Below, one piece after another: positions 24,742-32,828 of a stretch of DNA of 64,000 nt (its first letter is position 1; each line of letters begins with the position of its first letter). Under the pieces are notes generated by a model, which was given only the letters and a program-made list of their open reading frames with translations, was not told where the DNA came from and searched no databases. The stretch comes from Pseudomonas sp. dw_612 (lineage in GTDB: Bacteria; Pseudomonadota; Gammaproteobacteria; Pseudomonadales; Pseudomonadaceae): the NCBI RefSeq assembly GCF_018449725.1, contig NZ_JAAVVC010000006.1, forward strand, positions 62,001 to 126,000. Reading direction: 5' to 3'. The position numbers and the translations under genes are program-made.

Positions 24742-25947
24742 ATGACTATAGATGAGCGACAGAGCGGAAAGCTTCCGCTTGGGGCCCTACTTGCACTGGC
24801 GATGACGGGTTTCATTTGCATTGTCACTGAGACCTTGCCAGCGGGCTTGCTACCCGAAATTGGCAGTGGCCTGGGTGTTTCTGCGTCTCTGGCCGGACAG
24901 ATGGTGACTGTCTATGCGTTGGGGTCGTTGCTGGCGGCAATCCCGCTGACCATTGCCACGCAAAGCTGGCGCCGCAGAACGGTACTGCTGGTGACCATAG
25001 TCGGCTTCCTGGCATTCAACTCCCTCACGGCGCTGTCTTCCGATTACTGGCTGACGCTGATTGCACGGTTTTTCGCCGGGGTTTCAGCGGGGCTGGCCTG
25101 GAGCCTTATCGCGGGCTATGCACGGCGCATGGTCGCCCCTCATCTGCAGGGGCGCGCATTGGCGGTGGCGATGGTGGGTACGCCCATCGCGTTGTCGTTG
25201 GGTGTGCCGTTGGGAACCTGGCTGGGTGGATTCATGGGCTGGCGCATGGCCTTTGGATTGATGTCCGGCATGACCCTGGTATTGATCGTTTGGGTGCTGA
25301 TCAAAGTGCCGGATTACCCAGGTCAGTCCTCCTCACAGCGTATGCCGTTACGTCAGGTGTTTTTCACCCCAGGCGTGCGCTCGGTATTGGCTGTCGTCTT
25401 CACCTGGATGCTGGCCCACAACATTCTTTACACCTATGTCGCGCCCTTCGTTTCCAAGGCTGGACTGAACAGTGACGTCGATTTGGTATTGCTCACATTT
25501 GGTGTCGCGGCGCTGGCCGGCATCTGGCTCACGGGCCGACTGGTTGACCGGCACCTGCGAACAACCGTGCTGGCCAGCCTTGCAACCTTCGCAGCGGTTT
25601 CAATTTTCCTCGGAGTGTTCTCAGGCTCCGCCGCGGCCATTTACGTGAGTGTCTTCATGTGGGGGCTGACCTTTGGTGGCGCGGCCACCCTGCTGCAAAC
25701 AGCACTCGCCGACGCCGCCGGCAAGGGCGCCGACGTTGCGCTCTCCATGAACGTAGTGGTCTGGAATAGCGCTATCGCCGGCGGTGGACTGCTGGGTGGC
25801 GTGTTACTCGGCCAATGGGGAACAAGTGCATTTCCGGGCGCGTTGCTGGCGTTGCTATTGATCAGCCTAGCCATTGCATTTCGGGCACGGGCGCATGGTT
25901 TTCCGCAAGGTCAACGGCACACCACCGAGGTGATCCACAGCCATTGA
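24742..25947 (+). CDS. MFS efflux transporter, DHA1 12-TM type
   Basis: This 401-aa membrane protein starts at ATG 24742 after GAGGTG. Twelve helices are visible, with TETLPAGLLPEIGSGLGVS after helix 1 typical of the AraJ/SotB/YdhP sugar- and drug-efflux group, and VGTPIALSLGVPLGTWLG in motif C. It is controlled by the divergent TetR via the palindrome at 24711. The substrate is unknown. An alternative ATG 4 codons upstream overlaps the operator region. Confidence 0.88.
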   Translation: MTIDERQSGKLPLGALLALAMTGFICIVTETLPAGLLPEIGSGLGVSASLAGQMVTVYALGSLLAAIPLTIATQSWRRRTVLLVTIVGFLAFNSLTALSSDYWLTLIARFFAGVSAGLAWSLIAGYARRMVAPHLQGRALAVAMVGTPIALSLGVPLGTWLGGFMGWRMAFGLMSGMTLVLIVWVLIKVPDYPGQSSSQRMPLRQVFFTPGVRSVLAVVFTWMLAHNILYTYVAPFVSKAGLNSDVDLVLLTFGVAALAGIWLTGRLVDRHLRTTVLASLATFAAVSIFLGVFSGSAAAIYVSVFMWGLTFGGAATLLQTALADAAGKGADVALSMNVVVWNSAIAGGGLLGGVLLGQWGTSAFPGALLALLLISLAIAFRARAHGFPQGQRHTTEVIHSH

Positions 25948-26009
25948 TCGGTGGATAGCACGCCTACGCATGGTCGTCATTTTCAGTCATAACTCGATGG
26001 ATAAATAAA

Positions 26010-26960
26010 ATGAAAAAGCGCATTGGATTGACCCTCGCCGCAGTCGCAATCACCCTGGCTTTGCCATGCTTGGCTCAAGCGGCAGAGTTTCCTGTTCCAG
26101 CGGGATTCAAGAGTGAATTCAAAACCATAGACGGTGTAAGGCTCCACTATGTGAAGGGCGGTTCCGGGCCTTTGGTTTACCTGGTCCACGGATTTGGTCA
26201 AGCCTGGTATGAGTGGCACAGCTTGATGCCCGAACTCGCGAAGACTCACACCGTAGTTGCGGTGGATTTACCGGGCCTGGGCGAGTCGGAACCACCCAAG
26301 ACCGGTTACACCGGCACTGACGTCTCGAAATATCTGTTCGCCCTCGCGACACAGCTAAGCGCCAATCAGCCGTTTGATCTGGTTGCGCATGACATCGGTA
26401 TCTGGAACACCTATCCCATGGCAGTAACGCACCAAAGCCAGATAAGGAAACTGGTGTACATGGAGGCACCGATTCCCGACAAGCGCATGTACGATTTCCC
26501 GGCATTCTCACCACAGGGTGAGTCACTGGTCTGGCATTTCAGCTTCTTTGCCGCTGGCAACCAATTGGCCGAAAAGTTGATCTCAGGGCATGAAAAGTTG
26601 TTCCTCTCGCACTTCATCAAAGAACACGCGACCAACAAGGATGCCTTTACGCCTGAGCTGCTCGATCTTTACGCCAAGTCATACGCCAAGCCCCATACGC
26701 TGAACGCGTCGTTTGAATACTACCGAGCGCTTAACCAATCGATCACTGAAAACGTCGAGTTGTCGAAGACGCCCCTGAACATGCCCGTGCTGGCAATCGG
26801 CGGTGGAGGGCACGGCGGAATGGGGCAATTTCAAGTGGATCAGATGAAACAGTACGCGACCAATGTACAAGGTCAAGTCTTGCCCAATTGTGGGCACTGG
26901 TTGCCGGAGGAATGCTCCGCTGAATTGAATCCTTTAGTGGTTAAATTCTTGAATAACTGA
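26010..26960 (+). CDS. Exported alpha/beta hydrolase, epoxide-hydrolase/dehalogenase-like
   Basis: This 316-aa protein has a Sec signal peptide ([19 protein letters not shown], cleavage after AQA-A near 24). The alpha/beta-hydrolase core shows [15 protein letters not shown] (oxyanion region), the nucleophile D128 in VAHDIGIW, where epoxide hydrolases and haloalkane dehalogenases have Asp instead of Ser, and H296 in NCGHWLPEE. It thus probably opens epoxides or removes halogen in the periplasm. It follows the TetR-controlled pump by 62 bp and may share its induction. A Cif-like role is possible but unproved. Confidence 0.85.
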   Translation: MKKRIGLTLAAVAITLALPCLAQAAEFPVPAGFKSEFKTIDGVRLHYVKGGSGPLVYLVHGFGQAWYEWHSLMPELAKTHTVVAVDLPGLGESEPPKTGYTGTDVSKYLFALATQLSANQPFDLVAHDIGIWNTYPMAVTHQSQIRKLVYMEAPIPDKRMYDFPAFSPQGESLVWHFSFFAAGNQLAEKLISGHEKLFLSHFIKEHATNKDAFTPELLDLYAKSYAKPHTLNASFEYYRALNQSITENVELSKTPLNMPVLAIGGGGHGGMGQFQVDQMKQYATNVQGQVLPNCGHWLPEECSAELNPLVVKFLNN

Positions 26961-27071
26961 CGGATGTTCTTGATGCGTAAGGTGGCTGCTATTTGAGGCA
27001 CGGCGGCCACCGGTGTGAACCACGGTCTGGGCTTGGCAAATGTCGGCTTTTGGCTGATTACACGGGTCTGG

Positions 27072-28313
27072 CTAGCAGGGTTGGGCCGCTAGGCTATTAC
27101 TGACGTTACGCCCCAGCACAAGCACCGTAACAAAACCGCAGCCCACTAAGGCCGTAGCTAGACTCAACAGCACCGAGCTGCCCAGTTGGTCGACGATCCG
27201 CCCGCCGAAGAACGAGCCCAACGCAATAATTACCTGGAACAAGGCGACAAATAGTGGCATGCCGCGTTCGACATCCTTGGGCGCTACGACAAACATCCAA
27301 ATACTGGCGCAGGCCGGGAAGGCGCCGAAGGCAAAGCCCCAGAGCGCGATCAGCATCGCCGCGCCGGTCATGCCGGTGGCGAAGTGGGGGAAAAGGGCGG
27401 TGCTGCTGCCGATCATCAGTGCGACCAGCAACAGGGTGTGCCGCACGCTACGGTTGGCGGCGAAACCGGCGAAAATATTACCCATTACCCCTGCCACGCC
27501 ATAGAGCAAGAGCAGTGAGCCAATAGTCGGCCCATCGAAGCCAGCACTATGTTTGAAGAAGGGAGCAACGTAGGTGTACGCGGCAAAGTGCGCCAGGCCA
27601 ATCAGCAATACAGCGATCAACCCAACCCGAGCTTGTGGATTGATAAACAAGGCAGGGAGGTCACTGATGCGAATGGCCTTGTCGGGGTTGAGCCGCGGTA
27701 GCAGGAAGATCTGCGCCAGTAGCACCGGTACGCCCACCAGCGCGGTTACCAGGAAGGTCATGCGCCAGCCCATCAGACCACTCAGCCAAGTCCCTACGGG
27801 CACGCCCAGTACGGTGGCCAGGGTCACACCGACCATGATGATCGAGGTAGCCTGGGCTACGCCAACGCCCTTGGGGGCCAGGCGGCCGCTAAGGGCAATG
27901 GCAGTCGCCCAGAAACCGCCGATACTGATGCCCAGTAGTACGCGACCGAACAGCAGCAGGCTGAAGTCGCTGGCGTAGGCCACGACCGAGTTGGCGATGA
28001 TCATCAACAGCGTCAGGCCGATGAGCAGATAGCGACGGTCCGAGGCACCAATGCCCACAGACAGCAAGGGGGCGGCGAGGGCAGCCGCTATGCCGGGCAA
28101 GGTAACCATCAGACCGGCGTGGCCTGCACTGATACCGAGGTCGCTGGCGACATCGTTGAGTACGCCCACCGGGAGAAACTCGCTGGTAACCAAGGCGAAG
28201 GCACCCACTGCGACCGAGAGAATCGCCAGCCACTGCTGTTTGACACTCTGTTGATTATGTTCGGGTAGGCCGTGCTGGGCCGGGCTGGCGCTTGGCATAG
28301 TGCTGGGTTCCAA
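27072..28313 (-). CDS. MFS transporter, sugar/drug efflux DHA1 type
   Basis: This is a 413-aa 12-TM protein. The N-terminal cytoplasmic tail is QHGLPEHNQQSVKQQW, then helix 1 TSEFLPVGVLNDVASDLGIS, typical of the AraJ/SotB/PbuE arabinose-polyol-purine efflux group. It shows motif C GVTLATVLGVPVGTWLSGL. It stands alone with no divergent regulator. The preceding 600 bp contain no gene. Confidence 0.85.
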   Translation of the reverse strand: MEPSTMPSASPAQHGLPEHNQQSVKQQWLAILSVAVGAFALVTSEFLPVGVLNDVASDLGISAGHAGLMVTLPGIAAALAAPLLSVGIGASDRRYLLIGLTLLMIIANSVVAYASDFSLLLFGRVLLGISIGGFWATAIALSGRLAPKGVGVAQATSIIMVGVTLATVLGVPVGTWLSGLMGWRMTFLVTALVGVPVLLAQIFLLPRLNPDKAIRISDLPALFINPQARVGLIAVLLIGLAHFAAYTYVAPFFKHSAGFDGPTIGSLLLLYGVAGVMGNIFAGFAANRSVRHTLLLVALMIGSSTALFPHFATGMTGAAMLIALWGFAFGAFPACASIWMFVVAPKDVERGMPLFVALFQVIIALGSFFGGRIVDQLGSSVLLSLATALVGCGFVTVLVLGRNVSNSLAAQPC

Positions 28314-28910
28314 GGGGGGAATGTCGCCTGAAGACAGGCGGGGAAAGCGGGGAGAAATCGGAGGCGATTATATGAGTCAATTTTGGCAACCAGACAGGCG
28401 GGTCTTTCGATAGTAATCATCAGCGCAATCGATGAGCCTCCCTGAGGAGAGCGTCCGTATATGGACTCCTCCTTGTTGGGACGCTTCCTTCGCTTTGGCG
28501 CCCGTGCCGACTGCACACGTATATTCGGCCTCTTACTGCGGCATCGATGCAGGGCGCATGGCCTGGTTTTGGACAGAAGTCACCGCGCTCACTCCGATTG
28601 TCAGACATACACGCCTTTCCGGCTGATCCTCAGCCGTTCGCAGGTGGGTTCCCCTCTCCCAAAACGCAAAAACGCCACTCACTGAGCGGCGGTTTTGTTT
28701 GCGCGTAGTTTGTTGAGCTGCGTCGAAGAGAGATCACAACCCCTGTTTTCGTTCCGGCGCTTCCTGTGGAAGCGGCCTCTAAACCCGTTCTTCAGGCCTG
28801 CAGGTGTAAGCAAGAGACCATTCGAAAAATTAGCCGCTGGTCGAAAAGCAATGCTTCATCCAAGGTGTGGGCTGAAGTGTGGGCTGGAAGGTTCTGTCAA
28901 AAGCCAGAAA
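28314..28910. other. Gene-free region, possible integrase tail beside tRNA-Ser
   Basis: Short frames only. Near 28803-28922 a plus frame reads IRKISRWSKSNASSKVWAEV and ends KPETTKP-stop immediately before the tRNA terminator. Its position against the 3' end of tRNA-Ser would fit the tail of a lost integrase, but I cannot confirm the family. A hairpin with flanking A/T runs (28661-28698) is a likely terminator. Confidence 0.35.
28661..28698. terminator. Terminator-like hairpin
   Basis: AAAACGCC and GGCGGTTTT pair around ACTCACTGAGC, with A-rich and T-rich flanks on both sides, so either orientation could terminate. Confidence 0.5.
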
Positions 28911-28942
28911 CGACAAAGCCCTGAATAATCAGGGCTTTGTCG
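28911..28942 (-). terminator. Perfect 14-bp stem downstream of tRNA-Ser
   Basis: CGACAAAGCCCTGA and TCAGGGCTTTGTCG form a perfect 14-bp stem with an ATAA loop, 9 bp past the tRNA 3' end on the minus strand. It is the probable terminator of the tRNA transcript. Confidence 0.75.
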
Positions 28943-28951
28943 GTACAAATA

Positions 28952-29039
28952 TGGCGGAGGCGATGGGATTCGAACTCATGGACCTGTTACAGTCGACGGT
29001 TTTCAAGACCGTTGCCTTAAACCACTCGGCCACACCTCC
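28952..29039 (-). tRNA. tRNA-Ser (anticodon TGA)
   Basis: The 88-nt minus-strand sequence begins GGAGGTGTGGCCGAGTGG and ends CGCCTCCGCCA with encoded CCA. The acceptor stem GGAGGTG/CGCCTCC pairs with one G-T. The anticodon loop is CTTGAAA (TGA), the T-loop TTCGAAT, and the long variable arm is that of a class II tRNA. Confidence 0.95.
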
Positions 29040-29162
29040 GTTTGCGTTGCGGGCGCCATAATACCCGAATGAAACACACTGTCAAACTCTCTGCATGGCT
29101 TGTTACAGAGCGTCTGTTATGATCTTTGCGACTGAACGTTTCAAACCAACAGGAGTTTCGCT

Positions 29163-29834
29163 ATGCGCGAACAGGATTACGCAGTTAATAACAGCGTGCA
29201 GGCTGAGCAGCTAGAGGTTAGCCGCGTCCTGCGCAACACGTACGGCTTGCTCGCTCTCACCCTCGCATTCAGCGGTGTGATGGCGTTCGTCGCTCAGCAG
29301 ATGCGTGTCGGTTACCCGAATATTTTCGTGGTGCTGATCGGCTTCTATGGCCTTTTCTTCCTGACCAACAAACTTCGTGATTCGGCCTGGGGCCTGGTGT
29401 CGGCGTTTGCCTTGACCGGTTTCATGGGTTTCCTGCTCGGCCCGATTCTCAATCGTTACCTGGGCATGCAGGGCGGGGCTGAAGTGGTCAGTTCCGCTTT
29501 CGCGATGACCGCACTGGTGTTCGGTGGTCTGTCGGCCTATGTGCTGATCACCCGCAAGGACATGAGCTTCCTGGGCGGTTTCATCACTGCCGGGTTCTTC
29601 GTGTTGCTGGGAGCGACGCTGGCGAGTATTTTCTTCCAGATCAGCGGTCTGCAACTGGCGATCAGCGCAGGTTTTGTGCTGTTCTCGTCGGTTTGCATTC
29701 TGTTCCAGACCAGCGCCATCATTCATGGCGGCGAGCGTAACTACATCATGGCGACCATCAGCCTGTATGTATCGATCTACAACCTGTTCATCAGCTTGTT
29801 GCAGATCTTCGGCATCATGAGCCGCGACGACTGA
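29163..29834 (+). CDS. Bax inhibitor-1 / YccA family membrane protein
   Basis: This is a 223-aa protein with seven hydrophobic helices. It starts MREQDYAVNNSVQAEQLEVS, followed by RVLRNTYGLLALTLAFSGVM. The C-terminal signature of the BI-1 family is seen in SLYVSIYNLFISLLQIFG with acidic end SRDD. Family members are Ca2+-leak channels or FtsH-modulating proteins of the inner membrane. AACAGGAG precedes the start, and a strong terminator follows at 29851. Confidence 0.93.
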   Translation: MREQDYAVNNSVQAEQLEVSRVLRNTYGLLALTLAFSGVMAFVAQQMRVGYPNIFVVLIGFYGLFFLTNKLRDSAWGLVSAFALTGFMGFLLGPILNRYLGMQGGAEVVSSAFAMTALVFGGLSAYVLITRKDMSFLGGFITAGFFVLLGATLASIFFQISGLQLAISAGFVLFSSVCILFQTSAIIHGGERNYIMATISLYVSIYNLFISLLQIFGIMSRDD

Positions 29835-29850
29835 TCGCGCGCCTTGAGTA

Positions 29851-29880
29851 ATAAAAAACCCGCTTCGGCGGGTTTTTTAT
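29851..29880. terminator. Rho-independent terminator of the BI-1 gene
   Basis: AAAAAACCCGC-TTCG-GCGGGTTTTTT is a perfect stem with a TTCG tetraloop and T run. It is symmetric enough to serve the convergent lipoprotein gene as well. Confidence 0.92.
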
Positions 29881-29896
29881 TGTCTGCAATTCAGGA

Positions 29897-30226
29897 TTAC
29901 TCATTAACGATAATGCTGCCATCGGCTTGCTGCCGGTAGACGGTGTAGGGCAGCAGCAGGGTGTCGGCCACACCGGAAATGACCGCGTCAACCAGCACAA
30001 CGACCGGAACAGTGGTATGTGTCTGCGCGTCGATGCCATTTTCCAGCGGTGCATTCAGATAGCAGAAGTCATAGGTCACGCCGCTGTAGATCCGCGGGAC
30101 AGCGCCGCAGTAACTTTTTCGCTCCTTGAGGCTCTTCGCAGCCGCGTCGTCGCTGCGCACCACCGTCTGCACCGTGCCGCATCCCGCGAGCATCAATGCA
30201 GCCAGAATCATTGCCTGAGTTTTCAT
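29897..30226 (-). CDS. YceK/YidQ-type small lipoprotein
   Basis: This is a 109-aa protein. The lipoprotein signal peptide MKTQAMILAALMLAGCGTVQ has lipobox LAGC with Cys16. The mature part (YCGAVPRIYSGVTYDFCYLN, then DAVISGVADTLLLPYTVYRQ) matches the YceK family, which includes a predicted amphipathic segment near the C-terminus. Start ATG 30226 was chosen to give a proper signal peptide; a 10-codon longer frame exists. Its role in the envelope is unknown. Confidence 0.85.
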   Translation of the reverse strand: MKTQAMILAALMLAGCGTVQTVVRSDDAAAKSLKERKSYCGAVPRIYSGVTYDFCYLNAPLENGIDAQTHTTVPVVVLVDAVISGVADTLLLPYTVYRQQADGSIIVNE

Positions 30227-30283
30227 ACCGTCAGTCCTTCGCCGGAAAATAACCAATCTATCCTATTCATTGTCGAACAGCAC

Positions 30284-30721
30284 TCACGCCATTGGCGGCA
30301 ATCGGCGCTTGACCGGGGTTTTCTTGACGATCGCGGTGTTGGTCTCGGCGTGGGTGTTGAGGCGGTCGAGCAGGGTGTCCAGTTGTTCCATCGAGCGCAC
30401 ATGCAGGCGCGCAATAAAGCAGTCGTCGCCGGTGACCTTGTCGCACTCGGTGAACTCCGGAATGGCCTGGATTTGCCGTTCGACCTCCTGCAATTGCCCC
30501 GGCAACGGACGGATGCGCACGATCGCCTGCAGTTGATAGCCGAAGCATTTTGGGTCAATTTCGACGGTGTAGCCCTTGAGCACACCGCGTTCCTCAAGAC
30601 GACGCAGACGCTCGGCCACACTGGGCGATGACAACCCGCTGATCTGCGCCAGGGCCTTGAGCGAACGCCGTGAGTCTTCCATCAGCGCGCCGATCAGCAC
30701 TTGATCTATGTCGTCGGTCAT
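30284..30721 (-). CDS. Lrp/AsnC family transcriptional regulator
   Basis: This is a 145-aa protein. The N-terminal HTH is DDIDQVLIGALMEDSRRSLK and AQISGLSSPSVAERLRRLEE, followed by GVLKGYTVEIDPK and a C-terminal RAM ligand domain (CDKVTGDDCFIARLHV). Start MTDD at 30721. It diverges from an EamA-type exporter, a common pairing in which Lrp-type proteins control amino-acid or metabolite export. Confidence 0.9.
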   Translation of the reverse strand: MTDDIDQVLIGALMEDSRRSLKALAQISGLSSPSVAERLRRLEERGVLKGYTVEIDPKCFGYQLQAIVRIRPLPGQLQEVERQIQAIPEFTECDKVTGDDCFIARLHVRSMEQLDTLLDRLNTHAETNTAIVKKTPVKRRLPPMA

Positions 30722-30855
30722 GGCGAAACCTCGATTAGGCAATTAAACAAAACGGCCTCGATAAAAAAGGCAGAAACCGAGTTTAGCCTGATTTTTGCGC
30801 TGGAGAGTCGCAGAGGCGGATTGGCATAATTTGGCCTCAAGCACAGGAGGTTGAA

Positions 30856-31749
30856 ATGGACAAAACACTACGTCGCGGCTCATTTGAAATGACCGCCGCC
30901 ATGCTTATTTCCGGGACCATTGGCTGGTTCGTGCTGGTGTCCGGGCAACCGGTGCTGGACGTGGTGTTCTGGCGCTGTGTGTTCGGTGCCGGCACTTTGT
31001 TGCTGATCTGCACGGCGTTCGGCTTCTTGCGCCCCGGCATTCTGACCCGCACTACGTTCCTGCTGGCGGTGCTGAGCGGCGCGGCGATTGTCGGCAACTG
31101 GGTGTTGCTGTTTGCCTCCTACTCCCGCGCGTCGATTGCCATTGGCACAGCGGTGTACAACGTTCAACCGTTCATGCTGGTGGGCCTGGCCGCGCTGTTT
31201 CTGGGCGAGAAAATCACCTTGCAGAAGCTGTTCTGGCTGGGTGTTTCGTTCCTCGGGATGCTGGCGATTGTCAGCGCCCATGGCGAGCAGGGCGCCGATG
31301 GCAATGATTACCTGATGGGGATCGGCCTGGCGCTGGGTGCGGCGTTCCTGTACGCAATTGCCGCGCTGATCATCAAGCGTCTGACCGGTACGCCGCCGCA
31401 TCTGATCGCCTTGGTCCAGGTCTGCACCGGCGTGCTGTTGCTCGCACCGTTTGCGCACTTTTCGGCGCCGCCCCAAGCACCGAGTGCCTGGGCCAGTCTG
31501 GTGACGTTGGGCATCGTGCACACCGGTTTGATGTACGTGCTGCTCTACGGCGCCATCCAGAAACTGCCAACGGCACTGACCGGCGCGCTGTCGTTTATCT
31601 ACCCGATAGCTGCGATCTTCGTTGACTGGTTCGCGTTCGGCCATCGTCTGGAACTGCTGCAATGGCTCGGCGTGGCCGCAATTCTGTTGGCCGCTGCCGG
31701 TATGCAACAGGGCTGGGGCCTGAAGTTGCGCCGAGTGGCCACGCAGTAA
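30856..31749 (+). CDS. EamA/DMT family transporter
   Basis: This 297-aa protein has about ten hydrophobic helices in two EamA repeats (first ending near GEKITLQKLFWLGVSFLGML; second starting near GIGLALGAAFLYAIAALIIK). AGGAGG lies 7 nt before ATG 30856. The family exports amino acids, nucleotides or other metabolites; the divergent Lrp-type regulator suggests an amino-acid-related substrate. It is convergent with the FUSC gene (3-bp gap). Confidence 0.9.
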   Translation: MDKTLRRGSFEMTAAMLISGTIGWFVLVSGQPVLDVVFWRCVFGAGTLLLICTAFGFLRPGILTRTTFLLAVLSGAAIVGNWVLLFASYSRASIAIGTAVYNVQPFMLVGLAALFLGEKITLQKLFWLGVSFLGMLAIVSAHGEQGADGNDYLMGIGLALGAAFLYAIAALIIKRLTGTPPHLIALVQVCTGVLLLAPFAHFSAPPQAPSAWASLVTLGIVHTGLMYVLLYGAIQKLPTALTGALSFIYPIAAIFVDWFAFGHRLELLQWLGVAAILLAAAGMQQGWGLKLRRVATQ

Positions 31750-31752
31750 GCC

Positions 31753-32793
31753 TTAGAGGTTCCAGCGCGGCGCGGTTTTGGCCAGACGCTGGCGCATTTC
31801 GCCGATGTTGGCGGCCAGTTGCCGGGTCAATAAGCGATAACCGTCCAATGGGCTGTAGACCGGCACATCGAGGCTGGCATCCGGCAACTCCACCGGGCGG
31901 TTGAGCCGCTGGGACGCCCCGGATTTCAAGGCTCTAGCCATGCCGATCAATTGAACACGGATCTGCCGGTGCTCGGCTTTCAATGCCGTTTGCAGATGAG
32001 CCATGGCGACCGGATCACTGGCATCCGGTCGCGTATTGCCGAGGATCTCCAGGGTGCTGACGCACATGCGCAAATGCCGCTGAATGGCATCCAGTTCAGT
32101 CATGGAGATCCGAACTTCCTTGGACACCGACGGCATCAGCGAGCGCAGTTGCACCATCACGGCATTGAGGCGGCCCATCAGTTTGAGGTGTTCGTCAGCG
32201 CTAACCGATTGGCCATCAATGATGCGTCCATACACAGACGCGCAATCGCGCAACGCATCGGCCAGGTTGTAGCGCCAAGAGAACACCGCGTACAACGGCA
32301 GGGCGAAGGAAAACGCGAGGGCGAGGGCGATGCCGATCAAAATATCGACCCCGCGCCACAACCCATCAGTCACCGGATTATCGCCATGCCCGGCGACGAT
32401 AAACACGGTGATCGCCGACAGCAGCGCCGTGTAGCCGCCCTTGCCGATGGCGTGATACGAGAAGAATCCGCACACCACCGACATTGCAAAATAGGTCAGC
32501 CAAGGCATGCCGAGCCAGGCCTGCTGTGCCACCAGCAGCAAGCCAACCCCGGCACCGATCAAGGTGCCAATCGCGCGCTCGGCGGCTTTTTTGCCAATGT
32601 TGCCGTGGTGCTGCAAACCGCCAATCACCACCAACATCGTCACCGACGCCCACTCGCCGTGGGGCAGGTGGATACCGGTGGTCAGCAGGATCGTCGCCAG
32701 CAGCCCCAGCGAAACCCGCACCGCGTGGATCACCCGGGCATTGCGATAACGCCGATACGGGTCCAGCAACGGACGCAGCAGTCGGCGCATCAA
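31753..32793 (-). CDS. FUSC family inner-membrane transporter
   Basis: This is a 346-aa protein. The N-terminal half has about six hydrophobic helices (AVRVSLGLLATILLTTGIHL; ERAIGTLIGAGVGLLLVAQQ). The C-terminal half is a cytoplasmic helical domain with LDAIQRHLRMCVSTLEILGN. It resembles the YccS/aromatic-acid exporter (AaeB-like, FUSC) group but is shorter, with a single membrane bundle. The substrate is unknown. It precedes the GapN-like gene in the opposite order of transcription, with its own start 35 bp after that gene's stop. Confidence 0.83.
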   Translation of the reverse strand: MMRRLLRPLLDPYRRYRNARVIHAVRVSLGLLATILLTTGIHLPHGEWASVTMLVVIGGLQHHGNIGKKAAERAIGTLIGAGVGLLLVAQQAWLGMPWLTYFAMSVVCGFFSYHAIGKGGYTALLSAITVFIVAGHGDNPVTDGLWRGVDILIGIALALAFSFALPLYAVFSWRYNLADALRDCASVYGRIIDGQSVSADEHLKLMGRLNAVMVQLRSLMPSVSKEVRISMTELDAIQRHLRMCVSTLEILGNTRPDASDPVAMAHLQTALKAEHRQIRVQLIGMARALKSGASQRLNRPVELPDASLDVPVYSPLDGYRLLTRQLAANIGEMRQRLAKTAPRWNL

Positions 32794-32828
32794 CGGTGGC
32801 AGGCGATAAGCGCTCAGATTGGCTCTCC

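Noticed and set aside
28432..28626. 64-codon frame in the region before tRNA-Ser
   Set aside because: No ribosome binding site or family; composition is compatible with chance.
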